This document shows, piece by piece, positions 36,493 through 47,145 of a stretch of 64,000 bases of DNA. Source of the stretch: Pseudomonadota bacterium (lineage in GTDB: Bacteria > Pseudomonadota > Gammaproteobacteria > Burkholderiales > Rhodocyclaceae); contig JAGTRT010000001.1 in the NCBI GenBank assembly GCA_018261895.1, positions 40,832 through 104,831 on the forward strand, read 5' to 3'. The position numbers and the translations under genes are program-made. The notes under the pieces were generated by a model. That model was given only the letters and a program-made list of their open reading frames with translations. It searched no databases and was not told the origin of the DNA. Within the stretch, counting starts at the first letter, position 1; every line of letters begins with the position of its first letter.

Positions 36493-36578
36493 TGTAACGA
36501 TCGGGAGGTTCGATTGGTAGTGTGTCCAACATTTGATAAAATCGAAACAAAGCAAATTTAAAGAAAGCTTTGGCCAAA

Positions 36579-37187
36579 ATGCTGGATCAACGGCGTCATC
36601 AACGGATTCGTTTCGGCAACTTGCCAAAAGTCAAAATCGGCTTCGGGGGAGCGATCGGCGAAGGCTTGATCGAAAATCTCTCCTTGTCCGGTCTGATGGT
36701 TCGGACGGATATGCCACTCGAAATTTCGCACAATATCGGTTGTGAGTTTCGAATCTTCGGGTCGGCCTTGATCGATGTTCCGGCTGCAGTGATCAGTCGG
36801 GTCGGCAATGTCTTCGGCATTCGCTTCCAGACCGGGCCGATCAATCAGATTCTCATCGAAGATGCCATCAATTCAGCGCTTGCCAGTGGGAATGCTTCAA
36901 TCCTGAATGTGCGGGAACTCGGTGGAAAGAAAATTATGCGGATTACCGGAGGGCTAGGCGGTTCGCTGCGCAATGATTTCATGCATGCATTAACCAGGGT
37001 TGGTGTAGACGAAATCGATCTTGAAGGCGTCACCTTGGTGGATCAGGCCGGACTGGCGTTGTGCCTGGTCGCCAGCAATCGGCATGGTGTGACCTTGGGT
37101 GCGCAGTCGCCATGTTTTGCCGAGGCATGGCGACAGGCTTTGGCTGCGCCCGGTGAATTTGAAAAATCCGGAGACGCCAGGTTGTGA
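36579..37187 (+). CDS. PilZ-STAS-like two-domain protein
   Basis: A 202-residue protein. Residues 1-95 look like a PilZ c-di-GMP receptor with the QRRHQRIRF arginine motif and NLSLSGLMV, the D/NxSxxG strand. Residues 110-195 look like a STAS-type domain (VDEIDLEGVTLVDQAGLALCLVA). A c-di-GMP-controlled partner switch is a reasonable inference. The ATG at 36579 is preferred to a TTG at 36570. It overlaps the TonB-receptor gene by GTGA. Confidence 0.68.
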   Translation: MLDQRRHQRIRFGNLPKVKIGFGGAIGEGLIENLSLSGLMVRTDMPLEISHNIGCEFRIFGSALIDVPAAVISRVGNVFGIRFQTGPINQILIEDAINSALASGNASILNVRELGGKKIMRITGGLGGSLRNDFMHALTRVGVDEIDLEGVTLVDQAGLALCLVASNRHGVTLGAQSPCFAEAWRQALAAPGEFEKSGDARL

Positions 37188-39250
37188 TTGATCGCGCGGG
37201 TAAATATCCATCCATATCCTTGGTGGCAGCATTGGCCTTGGTGTGGATGAATGGCAATGCCCGGGCTGCGGACGAGGATGCTTACTTCAGTGAGTTGCCG
37301 ATCGTGGCGTCGGTAAGCCGTCTGCCTCAAAGGCTGGCGGATACGCCTGCAGCTGTGACCGTCGTTGATCGAGAGATGATCAAGGCCTCAGGCGCACGCG
37401 ACCTTAGCGATATTTTTCGCCTGGTTCCCGGCTTTCAGACCTATCCCAATAACACCGAGGCGGCCAGGGCAACTTATCACGGCCTGGGAGATGGTGACTA
37501 TGCGCCTCGGGTTCAAGTCCTGATCGATGGGCGCTCCATGTTGTCGCCGCTTTTTGGCAGCGGCGTCAATTGGGCAACTTTGCCGGTCGCGCTTGAGGAT
37601 ATCGAGCGTATTGAAGTGGTACGCGGAACCAACGCCGTTTCGTATGGCAGTAATGCATTTCTGGGGGTCATCAATATCATCACGATCGACCCGGCCTTGG
37701 TTCGCGGGTTTTCGGTATCGACCAATTATGGAAACCAGAATGTCCGCGATTATGGTTTTAGAACCGGAGGTAAGATCGGGGAAGTCGGCGATTTTCGCTT
37801 TACCTACCGTCACCAGAATGATGATGGGCTGACTGACCGCTTTAACTGGATCGACTCGTATCGCTCGCGTCTTTTTGACTTTCGAGCGGATTTTGTGTTG
37901 AGTGAGCGGGACATCCTGCAACTTAGTTTGGGACAGGTTGAGGGCGTAACGCAAACCGGGCGTCTGAATAAAACCACCTTGCAAATGGATCCGACAAATC
38001 CGTTCAGGGATCTCAGGCAGACCGATAGTTACGTTCAGTTGCTGTGGCGGCGCGTGTTGTCAAATGATTCGGACATGCAGATGCGATATTCGTATGTTTC
38101 GGACGAGTCGACGGACGCTTTTACCGTGCCTCTGCCCGGCTTGGCGCCGATCCATGTGAATCAGTCTGGCGATCAGGGTCTGCGGCACGAGATCGAATTG
38201 CAGCACAGTCTGCGAGCATTCGAGGTGGCCAGGCTTGTTTGGGGCGGGAGTTGGCGTGCTGATTCTCTGCGCTCCGAGTGGACGTTGCGCGATCAGGGAA
38301 CGGTTAAGCGTGATGTCGGGCGCGTTTTTGGCAATATCGAATTGAAGCCTGCAAAATGGTTTACCGGCAATGTCGGGCTTGCCGTGGAAAACGACTCGCT
38401 TGCCGGCGCACATGTATCACCCCGAGTCAGTACCAATTTCCACTTCAATCCACAGAACACGGTTCGCTTTGGTTTGTCGCGGGCCTACCGGACCGGTAGC
38501 ATCCAGAACTACCGTGGGCGGGAGGAAACGCCTGTTCCGAAGGCTTATCCTGGCTACGAGTTCATTTATGTTGGCAACCCTGAAATGCCGGCAGAACGCC
38601 TGGATACCGTCGAGGTCGGGTATCTCGGAGATTGGCGCGATTGGCGTTCCAGTCTTGATGTTCGCATATTCAGTGAGCGCGTACCCAATCGTCTCTACCG
38701 CATGGATTTGGGTGTTAGCAACAATAACGTTCCAAAAGGAACTGTACCGATTCAGGATGTCCGAATCGAAGGCGTGGAATACCAGTTCAAATGGCAACCG
38801 TTTGACTCTACACGTCTTGTCCTGAACCAGACTTTTGCCCGGATAACCAACGAGTTTCTCGCGTCGGCACTGGCTCTGTCCGGATCCGAACTTTCGGTTC
38901 CATCCAAGCGCTTTGATGCCTCCGAATTCACAAACAATTCGATGCCGAGTCGCTCAACCTCGCTCATGTGGATACAGAAATTGCCGCTGGGATTCGAGTT
39001 TTCCCTGATGGGTTATGCCCAGCAGAGCATGCAGTGGTCGACCAATACGGTATCGAAGAAATACCGTCGCTGGGACACTCGGTTAGGCTATCCGTTCCGT
39101 TTGGGGGGTGTCGGCGGGGAGCTTGCGCTGACCATACAGAGCCTCAACGGTGCGCACAATGAGTACAAGGCAACCAGGCCGGATGATTCGACGCCCGATT
39201 CGCGCATTGTCGAGCGGCGACAGTGGGTCAGTTTGCGGCTCGACTTCTGA
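37184..39250 (+). CDS. TonB-dependent outer-membrane receptor
   Basis: A 688-residue receptor that begins with GTG overlapping the previous stop. A signal peptide (SLVAALALVWMNGNARA) is followed by a plug domain (VVDREMIKASGARDLSDIF, VQVLIDGRSM, IERIEVVRGTNAVSYGSNAFLGV) and a beta-barrel ending in RQWVSLRLDF, the typical C-terminal aromatic. No substrate is visible; the plug is of the vitamin B12/colicin type. Base composition looks more AT-rich than its neighbours. It shares a signalling island with PilZ and GGDEF genes. Confidence 0.9.
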   Translation: MIDRAGKYPSISLVAALALVWMNGNARAADEDAYFSELPIVASVSRLPQRLADTPAAVTVVDREMIKASGARDLSDIFRLVPGFQTYPNNTEAARATYHGLGDGDYAPRVQVLIDGRSMLSPLFGSGVNWATLPVALEDIERIEVVRGTNAVSYGSNAFLGVINIITIDPALVRGFSVSTNYGNQNVRDYGFRTGGKIGEVGDFRFTYRHQNDDGLTDRFNWIDSYRSRLFDFRADFVLSERDILQLSLGQVEGVTQTGRLNKTTLQMDPTNPFRDLRQTDSYVQLLWRRVLSNDSDMQMRYSYVSDESTDAFTVPLPGLAPIHVNQSGDQGLRHEIELQHSLRAFEVARLVWGGSWRADSLRSEWTLRDQGTVKRDVGRVFGNIELKPAKWFTGNVGLAVENDSLAGAHVSPRVSTNFHFNPQNTVRFGLSRAYRTGSIQNYRGREETPVPKAYPGYEFIYVGNPEMPAERLDTVEVGYLGDWRDWRSSLDVRIFSERVPNRLYRMDLGVSNNNVPKGTVPIQDVRIEGVEYQFKWQPFDSTRLVLNQTFARITNEFLASALALSGSELSVPSKRFDASEFTNNSMPSRSTSLMWIQKLPLGFEFSLMGYAQQSMQWSTNTVSKKYRRWDTRLGYPFRLGGVGGELALTIQSLNGAHNEYKATRPDDSTPDSRIVERRQWVSLRLDF

Positions 39251-39272
39251 TTGTCTGTTTGGTTTTGGCTTA

Positions 39273-41360
39273 TCAGGCCGAGCGCATGACGGCGCCTTCA
39301 AGCCAGACCTCGAAAGGTTCGCTGGGGGCGACGGCTTTGCCTTCGGCGAAATCGATTCCCAGATTGCGCAGTTGCTCCAGTGTTTCCTGGTCGTCGACGC
39401 CGTCGGCGATGGTGTGAATATTCTGGTCAGCCGTAATTTCCTGTACTGCGCGCAAGAGGGCTGTTGAAGCCCGATTTCCGCCCAGTTCGCGGGTCAGGCT
39501 GCGGCTGAGCTTGACGTAGCTCGGCGTAATGCTGCGCAGGTGGGTGAATGAGGACAGGCCGCCACCGAAATCTTCCAGGCCGATCTGGCAACCGAGCGAT
39601 CGCATTTGCCGCGAGAACTCCATCGCCTGGCTGGTCAGTAGCGTCAATGTGTCTTCAGAGAAAACAAAGCAGAGGCGGTTACCCTGCAGGTTTCTGCTGA
39701 TCAGGCTTCGGCTGATGTAGTCGATGGTTTCCTTGCTGCCGACCGAGGCGCGGGAGAGCGGGACGATGCAGTGCAGGAGCTTCTGCTGGCTCTTGGCCCG
39801 AGCCAGGGCAGCGACGGCGGTTTCGATGAGGCGCTGGTCGATGGCAGGGGCGAGATCGTAGCGCTCTGCCGCATCGCTCAGGGCGGCCAGGGTCACCGGT
39901 GGTTGCCCGGGTTCGTTGAGGCGGGCGGTCAGTTCGACCAGATGGTAGGGCGATGGCAACTGCATGGCGCGCAGGGGCAAGGCTTCGACCAGCAGGCGAT
40001 CCTCGGCCAGTGCATTGGCGATGCGGCTGGCCCAGTTGCTGGTTTCCTGGCGGCGATCCGGGTTGGTTTGCGCTTCCTGCTCGCAGACCTGATTGCGACC
40101 GCTTTCCTTGGCTCGATGGCAGGCCGCATCGCCTGCCGCCAGAATTTCGTTGATGTTGCGAACCTTGCGGTTGACGGTTGTCAGGCCGATGCTGGTGCCG
40201 ATGGCAAAGACCTTGTCCTGCCAGATGAAACGATAGGCCGCGGCGAGGCCGCAAATGTCTTCGGCGACCTGCCTGGCGCGTGAGCCCGTGCAATTGGCCA
40301 GCATGATGCTGAATTCGTCGCCGCCCAGGCGGGCCAGCGTGTCTTCCTCGCGCAGGCGTCCCTGGAAGAGCAGGGCCATCTGCCTGAGCAGCTCGTCGCC
40401 GGCAAGGTAGCCGCAATTGTCATTGACCTGTTTGAACCGGTCGAGGTCGAGGAAGAGCACGGCAAAATCTTCTCCACCCGCCTGCACGCCGGCCAGTGCC
40501 TTTTCCAGTCGGTGCTCGAATTCGCGCCGGTTGAGCAGCCCGGTGAGTGCATCATGCCGAGCCTGGAAGGCGAGCTGTGCGGTGGCTTCCTCGATGCGGG
40601 CCTGCATCGAGAAATGCACCTCCTCGATATGCGTCGCCATTTCGTTGAATCCGTTTTCGAGGATGCCGATTTCGCCGCTTGATGTCGCAGGAACGCGTGT
40701 ATCCAGGCGGCCCGAGGACATGCCGTGAATCGCCTGGACCAGGCGCATGACGGGGCGCGCCAGATTGTCGGCCATGGCGATGGCCAGTGCAGCGAGGATG
40801 AGCAGTCCCGACAGCACGATCATCAGTCCTCTTTGCAGGAGCTGGCGCTGCTTGTTGACCAGTTCGGTCTTGTCGAACTCGACGAACACGTGGCCGATGA
40901 TTTCTGCGGGGAGCGACTTGCTGCTGGCGCTGGGCTCGAAGAGCGCATCGGTTTCGCTCATCGAGCGTTTTACCGGCGCGCCAAAGGCCACCCAGTGTTC
41001 GGTTTCACCGACCTGCGCAGGTTCGCCCAGCGCCCGCTGCAGTTCTTCGGCGGCGAGCGAGACGCGGCCACTGACTGCAATGGTGCGGCCTTTCTGGTTG
41101 ACGATGACGGCTGCTTTGACCCCGGATTCCTGGACGGTTGCCTGGGCCAATCCGTGCAGGCTCTCGATCTGGCCCGCGATGATGCCGTATTCGCTGATGG
41201 GGGCGAGGTAGCGGACCGTGGCCAGGCCTTTGGTGCGCAATTCGCCTTCCAGCGTACGGATGCCGCTGAAGGTGAAATAGGTGACCAGGACGATGGCGAT
41301 GAGCGCGCTGGGCAGCAGGGTCAGCAGGAGCAGGCGATGACGCAGGGTCAGTTGGTTCAT
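39273..41360 (-). CDS. GGDEF protein with degenerate EAL domain, HAMP and periplasmic sensor
   Basis: A 695-residue inner-membrane protein: transmembrane segment (LLLLTLLPSALIAIVLVTYF), a periplasmic domain to about 165, a second transmembrane segment, HAMP, coiled coil and GGDEF. The cyclase site is intact (ARLGGDEFS), and an I-site RxxD (REED) lies five residues upstream. The following EAL domain has lost most catalytic residues: ELT for EAL, EDFGGG for DDFGTG, ADGVDD for AEGVE and EGKA for QGY. It is probably a cyclase with a nucleotide-binding or scaffold EAL domain. It is coupled (ATGA) to the binding-protein gene upstream. Confidence 0.88.
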   Translation of the reverse strand: MNQLTLRHRLLLLTLLPSALIAIVLVTYFTFSGIRTLEGELRTKGLATVRYLAPISEYGIIAGQIESLHGLAQATVQESGVKAAVIVNQKGRTIAVSGRVSLAAEELQRALGEPAQVGETEHWVAFGAPVKRSMSETDALFEPSASSKSLPAEIIGHVFVEFDKTELVNKQRQLLQRGLMIVLSGLLILAALAIAMADNLARPVMRLVQAIHGMSSGRLDTRVPATSSGEIGILENGFNEMATHIEEVHFSMQARIEEATAQLAFQARHDALTGLLNRREFEHRLEKALAGVQAGGEDFAVLFLDLDRFKQVNDNCGYLAGDELLRQMALLFQGRLREEDTLARLGGDEFSIMLANCTGSRARQVAEDICGLAAAYRFIWQDKVFAIGTSIGLTTVNRKVRNINEILAAGDAACHRAKESGRNQVCEQEAQTNPDRRQETSNWASRIANALAEDRLLVEALPLRAMQLPSPYHLVELTARLNEPGQPPVTLAALSDAAERYDLAPAIDQRLIETAVAALARAKSQQKLLHCIVPLSRASVGSKETIDYISRSLISRNLQGNRLCFVFSEDTLTLLTSQAMEFSRQMRSLGCQIGLEDFGGGLSSFTHLRSITPSYVKLSRSLTRELGGNRASTALLRAVQEITADQNIHTIADGVDDQETLEQLRNLGIDFAEGKAVAPSEPFEVWLEGAVMRSA

Positions 41361-42259
41361 TTGGCCTCCCTTTCCCCGGCCATGGCGCGCCGGAGGGCAG
41401 CCTCGTCGGGTACGTTGAGACCGAGCGACTGGGCAACGTTGGTGTTGATGGCGATGGCGAATTGCGTCGGCCCGCTCGGTGCGGGCAGGCTGGTGCCGTG
41501 GGCGATGATCATGTCGGCCGTCTGGCGGGCGATCTGGGCGGGGGTGCTGTGCAGCGCCGCCAGTGCCCCGGCATTGACGAAGGCCGGGGAATAGCCGATG
41601 ACCGGCCGCTGGTAGCGGAAGGCCGTGATCAGGATGGCCTTGATGTTGTTTCTTTTGTAGATCGTGCTGTCCGGGATGGCAACGAGAACATTGGTTCGGC
41701 CGAGGATGCCGTTGAGGGCGGGCAACAGTGCGCCTTCCGTGTCCGCATCTTCGCTGTCCAGGCTCAAACCTGCATTGGCAAAGGCCAGGCGGTACTGGCC
41801 GACGACGTTTCGGGTTTCGACGCTGAAGAGCATCCCCATTTTTTTGGCGCCGGGCAGCAGATGGCTCAGGAAGGCGGCCTGGCGGGCGGCGGGTTGGTCG
41901 AGGTAGATGGCCGTGATGCGGCCGGGTTTGCGGAATTCGCTGAGTATCTTTTCGTAGCTTTGTCGTGGCAGCAGTGTCGCGATGATCGGTGGGCTGTCGC
42001 CGCGACTGAGCGCCTTGCGGAGCGCTTCGCCACCGACCGTGACGACCACGTCGGCCTGGCCGGCGAGCGGTGGCAGGGTGTCGGCCAGCAGTCTGGTCGA
42101 GACGCTCCAGTTCGATCCGACGAGCGCTTCTTCGAGCGTTCCCGAGAAGTCGGCATAGGTGCCGCCGCGTTCGCTCAGGACAAGCGCGATACTCCCTCCC
42201 CATGCCGGCAGGACAAGGGAGTACGCGAATGCGAGTGCAAACAGGGCTAAGCGTAACAT
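41357..42259 (-). CDS. ABC-type periplasmic substrate-binding protein (TrpX/ABC_sub_bind type)
   Basis: A 300-residue protein with signal peptide (MLRLALFALAFAYSLVLPAWG) and a two-lobed binding fold (IALVLSERGGTYADFS, VVVTVGGEALRKAL, VGQYRLAFANAGL, AFRYQRPVIGYSPAFVNAGALAAL, split for length). No permease or ATPase gene is adjacent. It is translationally coupled to the GGDEF/EAL gene, so a ligand-sensing role for that protein is the best inference. Confidence 0.8.
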   Translation of the reverse strand: MLRLALFALAFAYSLVLPAWGGSIALVLSERGGTYADFSGTLEEALVGSNWSVSTRLLADTLPPLAGQADVVVTVGGEALRKALSRGDSPPIIATLLPRQSYEKILSEFRKPGRITAIYLDQPAARQAAFLSHLLPGAKKMGMLFSVETRNVVGQYRLAFANAGLSLDSEDADTEGALLPALNGILGRTNVLVAIPDSTIYKRNNIKAILITAFRYQRPVIGYSPAFVNAGALAALHSTPAQIARQTADMIIAHGTSLPAPSGPTQFAIAINTNVAQSLGLNVPDEAALRRAMAGEREAK

Positions 42260-42260
42260 T

Positions 42261-42318
42261 GTCCGAATATTGCCTTAGCGACTATGCCATTGCAATTGAG
42301 GTTTTCCACTATTCGGAC
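42261..42318. promoter_or_regulatory. 9-bp inverted repeat upstream of the binding-protein gene
   Basis: GTCCGAATA (42261-42269) and TATTCGGAC (42310-42318) are exact reverse complements 40 bp apart, just upstream of the minus-strand gene. It could bind a looping regulator; no regulator is identified. Confidence 0.35.
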
Positions 42319-42343
42319 GGTTTTGGCGAATTTTGTGCTTTGT

Positions 42344-42363
42344 CCCGTGAGATTTGTCACGGG
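42344..42363 (-). terminator. Hairpin after the B12 operon
   Basis: CCCGTGA-GATTTG-TCACGGG forms a 7-bp stem, 15 nt past the stop of the last gene of the bluB operon. No U-tract follows, so termination would be weak. Confidence 0.4.
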
Positions 42364-42378
42364 TAAGGTAAAAACCGC

Positions 42379-43191
42379 TTACGCAGCGTGAAAAATGCGC
42401 TCCGGATCGAGGATGTCGAGGAGTTGCGGCAAGCCTTCGCTGATCGCTACCGGACCGGGGGTCAGGATGATGGCCGATTTGATTTCATGCATGTTTTTCC
42501 GGTTGACCGCAGGAATGGCGTCCCAGCCCGGTCGGGCGGCGACGCGTTCGGGACGGAAGTGCTTGCCACACCAGGAGCCGATGATGATGTCGGGCGCCGC
42601 AGCGATGACGTCTTCCGCTGTCGGCCGGCGGTCCTTGGCCAGCGGCGAGCGGGCCTGTTCGGCGAAAACGTCCTCGCCACCGGCGATTTCGATGAGCTCG
42701 GAGGCCCAGCGGATGCCGCTGATCAGCGGTTCGTCCCATTCCTCGAAATAGACGCGCGGTTTCTTGCCGGTTTTGGCGTAGCGTTCGGCGGCGATGGCGC
42801 GGGCTTTGGCGATCTCGGCTTCCAGTCCGGCGACGATGTCGAGCGCCTTGGCCTCGGCGCCGACCAGTCGACCGACCGTTTCGACCATGCCGAGAATGTC
42901 CTCGACGCTGCGCGTATTGAAAGCATAAACCGGCACGCCGGCCTTGATCAGATCACGCGAAATCTCGCTCTGCAGGTCGGAGAAGGTCAGCACGAGGTCG
43001 GGCTGGACGGCGAGGATTTTCTCGATGTCGCCGCTCGTGAAGGCGAAGACCTTGGGCTTTTGCTTGCGCGCTTCGGGTGGGCGTACGGTGTAGCCGGAAA
43101 TGCCGACGATGCGATCCTGCTCGCCGAGGGCGTAGAGCACTTCGACCGTTTCGGTGGTCAGGCAGACGATGCGTTGTGGGGTGCGGCTCAT
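42379..43191 (-). CDS. BtuF-like cobalamin-binding protein without signal peptide
   Basis: A 270-residue periplasmic-binding-fold protein starting MSRTPQRIVCLTTETVEVLYALG, with EKILAVQPDLVLTFSDLQ and IIIGSWCGKHFRPERV. It resembles BtuF-type binders, but the start is directly at the mature domain, with no signal peptide. It may act in the cytoplasm or be mis-started. It overlaps the second BtuF gene (ATGA). A repeat copy gives PAVNRKNMHEIKS. It is the last gene of the bluB operon. Confidence 0.75.
   Translation of the reverse strand: MSRTPQRIVCLTTETVEVLYALGEQDRIVGISGYTVRPPEARKQKPKVFAFTSGDIEKILAVQPDLVLTFSDLQSEISRDLIKAGVPVYAFNTRSVEDILGMVETVGRLVGAEAKALDIVAGLEAEIAKARAIAAERYAKTGKKPRVYFEEWDEPLISGIRWASELIEIAGGEDVFAEQARSPLAKDRRPTAEDVIAAAPDIIIGSWCGKHFRPERVAARPGWDAIPAVNRKNMHEIKSAIILTPGPVAISEGLPQLLDILDPERIFHAA
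42481..42515 (+). repeat. Dispersed GTTGACCG repeat, copy 8 (inside the BtuF-like gene)
   Basis: GATTTCATGCATG then TTTTTCCGGTTGACCGCAGG. Antisense; encodes PAVNRKNMHEIKS. Confidence 0.7.
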
Positions 43192-44078
43192 TTGGCGGGC
43201 CTCCGGCTGCGCGCCACGTCGAGATGGGCGCAGAGTTTCTCGGTACCGTCGAGGATGCGTGGCGTGTGGCGTTGCATGATGTCCGGGTTGATGTGGAACA
43301 GGTTGTCGCGTTTGACGGCGGTCATCCGTGTCCATTTGTCCCAGTCGTGCAGCCATTCCGGCTTGGCATCGCCCATGCCGGTGGCGACGATGGCTTCCGG
43401 GTCGGCTTCGAGCACGGCTTCGACGGTGACGTTGGGCGCCATCTGTTTGAGGTGGCCGAAGACGTTCTCGCCGCCGCACAGCTTGATGGCGTCGGTGATG
43501 ATCTGCGGACCGCCGACGGTCATCAGCGGCGTCTTCCAGATCTGGTAGAAGACGCGGACCTTGCGCTTGCCGGCGTTGGTCGTGCGGATGGCGTCGAGGC
43601 GTTTGCGGAAGCGTTCGGCGGCGGCGTTGGCGGCGACTTCGGTGCCGGCCAGCTGGCCGAGGCGTTCGAGCTGGTTGGCGATGTTGTCGATGGTGTTCGG
43701 CTGCGAGACGTAGACGGTCAGGCCGAGCGCCCTGAGCTTGTCGACCTGCGTCATGTTGTTGCCGCTTTCCCAGGCCAGTACGAGATCGGGTTTGAGGGCG
43801 GCGACGGCTTCGAGGTCGATGCGCGAATAGCCGCCGACGCGCGGCACTTTCTTGGCTTCCGGCGGGTGGTCGCTGTAATCGACGGTACCCACCAGCTTGT
43901 CGCCGGCACCGGCCGCGTAGAGGCTCTCGGCGGCGTGCGGGGCGAGGGTGACGATGCGTTTGGCCGGCGCCTTGAGGCGGACTTCCTGGCCTGTGTCGTC
44001 CTTGAAGACGAGATCGGCATGCGCGGTGCTGGAAACGAGCAGTCCCACGGTCAACCGGAAAAAAAGGCCAAATTTCAA
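43188..44078 (-). CDS. BtuF-like cobalamin-binding protein, exported
   Basis: A 296-residue binding protein with the BtuF-type opening KRIVTLAPHAAESLYAAGAG and LEAVAALKPDLVLAWESG. The start is TTG at 44078, with GGAGAG about 6 nt upstream and no ATG available. The signal peptide begins MKFGLFFRLTVGLLVSS and ends AHA. This start and signal peptide are written by a copy of the dispersed repeat (44044-44080). TTG overlaps the cobD stop as TTGA. It would deliver cobalamin or cobinamide to a transporter not encoded here. Confidence 0.85.
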   Translation of the reverse strand: MKFGLFFRLTVGLLVSSTAHADLVFKDDTGQEVRLKAPAKRIVTLAPHAAESLYAAGAGDKLVGTVDYSDHPPEAKKVPRVGGYSRIDLEAVAALKPDLVLAWESGNNMTQVDKLRALGLTVYVSQPNTIDNIANQLERLGQLAGTEVAANAAAERFRKRLDAIRTTNAGKRKVRVFYQIWKTPLMTVGGPQIITDAIKLCGGENVFGHLKQMAPNVTVEAVLEADPEAIVATGMGDAKPEWLHDWDKWTRMTAVKRDNLFHINPDIMQRHTPRILDGTEKLCAHLDVARSRRPAK

Positions 44079-44080
44079 AT
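44044..44080 (-). repeat. Dispersed GTTGACCG repeat, copy 9 (start and signal peptide of a BtuF-like gene)
   Basis: CCACGGTCAACCGGAAAAAA then AGGCCAAATTTCAAAT. It supplies the TTG start codon and the residues FGLFFRLTVG of a working signal peptide. Confidence 0.88.
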
Positions 44081-45059
44081 GTCTCTCCAGGCAGAAAGGG
44101 CGTCGCTCAGGCGCTGCCAGCCGGCTTCGTCGCCGGGCAGGCCGAAGCGCAGCAGCGGTTGCTGGTCGTAATGGCGGGTAAGGATGCCCTGGCGGGCGAG
44201 GGCTTCGTGCAATTCGGCCGAACGGGCGCTGGTCAGTGTGGCGAACAGGGCGGTCGATTTGACCTCGCCGAGCGGGGCGAGCAGTTCGTGCAGGCGGGCG
44301 CTGGCGGTGATAAGGCGGGGGCGGGCGGCGGCTTGCCAGGCGTTGTCCTGCAGCGCCAGCCGCGTCACTTCGCGGGCCGGGCCGCTCACCGTCCATGGAC
44401 CCATCGCCTCGGTCATGCGGTTCAGGATGTCCGGCGCGGCAAAGATGAAACCGACGCGCGCCCCGGCCAGCCCGAAGAACTTGCCGAGCGAACGCAGCAC
44501 GATGAGGTTCGGCGCTTCCTCGGTGCCGGCCAGCGGCGTCAGGCTCTCTTCCGGCGTCGGGTCCATGAAGGCTTCGTCGATGATCAGCCAGCCGCCCCGT
44601 TTCTTGAGCTGCTGGGCGGCCTCGACGACGATGCTGCGCGGATGGCGGTCGGCCGTCGGGTTGTTCGGATTACAGAGCAAGACGTAGGGCGTCGCGGCGG
44701 CCAGCGCACGCGGTAGCGTGGCGTTCTGCAGAAAACGCATCTTGTGGCCGGCGCGTTGCCAGGCTTGCGGGTGCTCGCTGTAGATCGGCGAAATGCAGGC
44801 GACGACGGCACGCGGCAGCAGGGCCGGCAGCCAGTGGATGGCGGCTTGCGAACCGGCGACGGCGAGCAGGTTGGGGTTGCCGTAGTAAGCCGCGGCGGCC
44901 GCTTCCAGTCCGTCGTTTTCCTCGGGCAGGCGATGCCAGGCCGCGGCGGACATGGGCGGCACGGGCCAGCCTTGCGGGTTGATGCCGGTCGACAGATCCA
45001 GCCAGTTTTCCAGCGGGATGTTGTAGTGCGCTGCGGCTTTGCGCAGGCCGCCGCCGTGT

Positions 45060-45067
<8 letters not shown>
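44075..45067 (-). CDS. cobD: Threonine-phosphate decarboxylase (L-threonine-O-3-P)
   Basis: A 330-residue PLP enzyme of the histidinol-phosphate aminotransferase fold, starting MLEHGGGLRKAAAHYNIP. PLP lysine lies in VLRSLGKFFGLAGARVGF; ENWLDLSTGINP and LCNPNNPTADR are conserved. It makes (R)-1-amino-2-propanol phosphate for the nucleotide loop of cobalamin. It overlaps cbiB by 8 nt. It is called CobC in the Pseudomonas nomenclature. Confidence 0.92.
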
Positions 45068-46916
<1,849 letters not shown>

Positions 46917-47046
46917 CGGCGCTTTCACAAACCGCCCCCTGACTTTGTCGACTTCGCCTCGCCGTGCAGATTGCACTGTCCCACGGGGATTCCCGTTGGT
47001 CATCTTCGGCTCGTCTTCGCGTCAGGGACAATTTGTGAAAGCGCCG
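46917..47046 (-). ncRNA. Structured leader element enclosed by a 22-bp stem
   Basis: CGGCGCTTTCACAAA (46917-46931) is the exact reverse complement of 47032-47046; after a small internal loop, CCCTGAC (46937-46943) pairs with GTCAGGG (47021-47027). Inside are two further hairpins, ACGGG-AATC-CCCGT and GTGCA-ATC-TGCAC (minus strand). It abuts the bluB cobalamin riboswitch. It does not match a family I know; a second regulatory RNA, or a small mobile inverted repeat, are possible. Confidence 0.55.
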
Positions 47047-47145
47047 CAAACGGCACCGGAAGATCCAAAGGGCGAAGGATAGCGCAGGTGGTGGAGGAAT
47101 GGGCGATGGGGCGTTCGCTCATCAGAGTTGTCGGTTCGGATCGAT
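47047..47145. other. Intergenic remainder upstream of the bluB leader
   Basis: Together with the two RNA elements this makes a 419-bp gene-free stretch between bluB and the small membrane protein gene. No clear ORF, terminator or promoter was recognised in this part. Confidence 0.4.
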
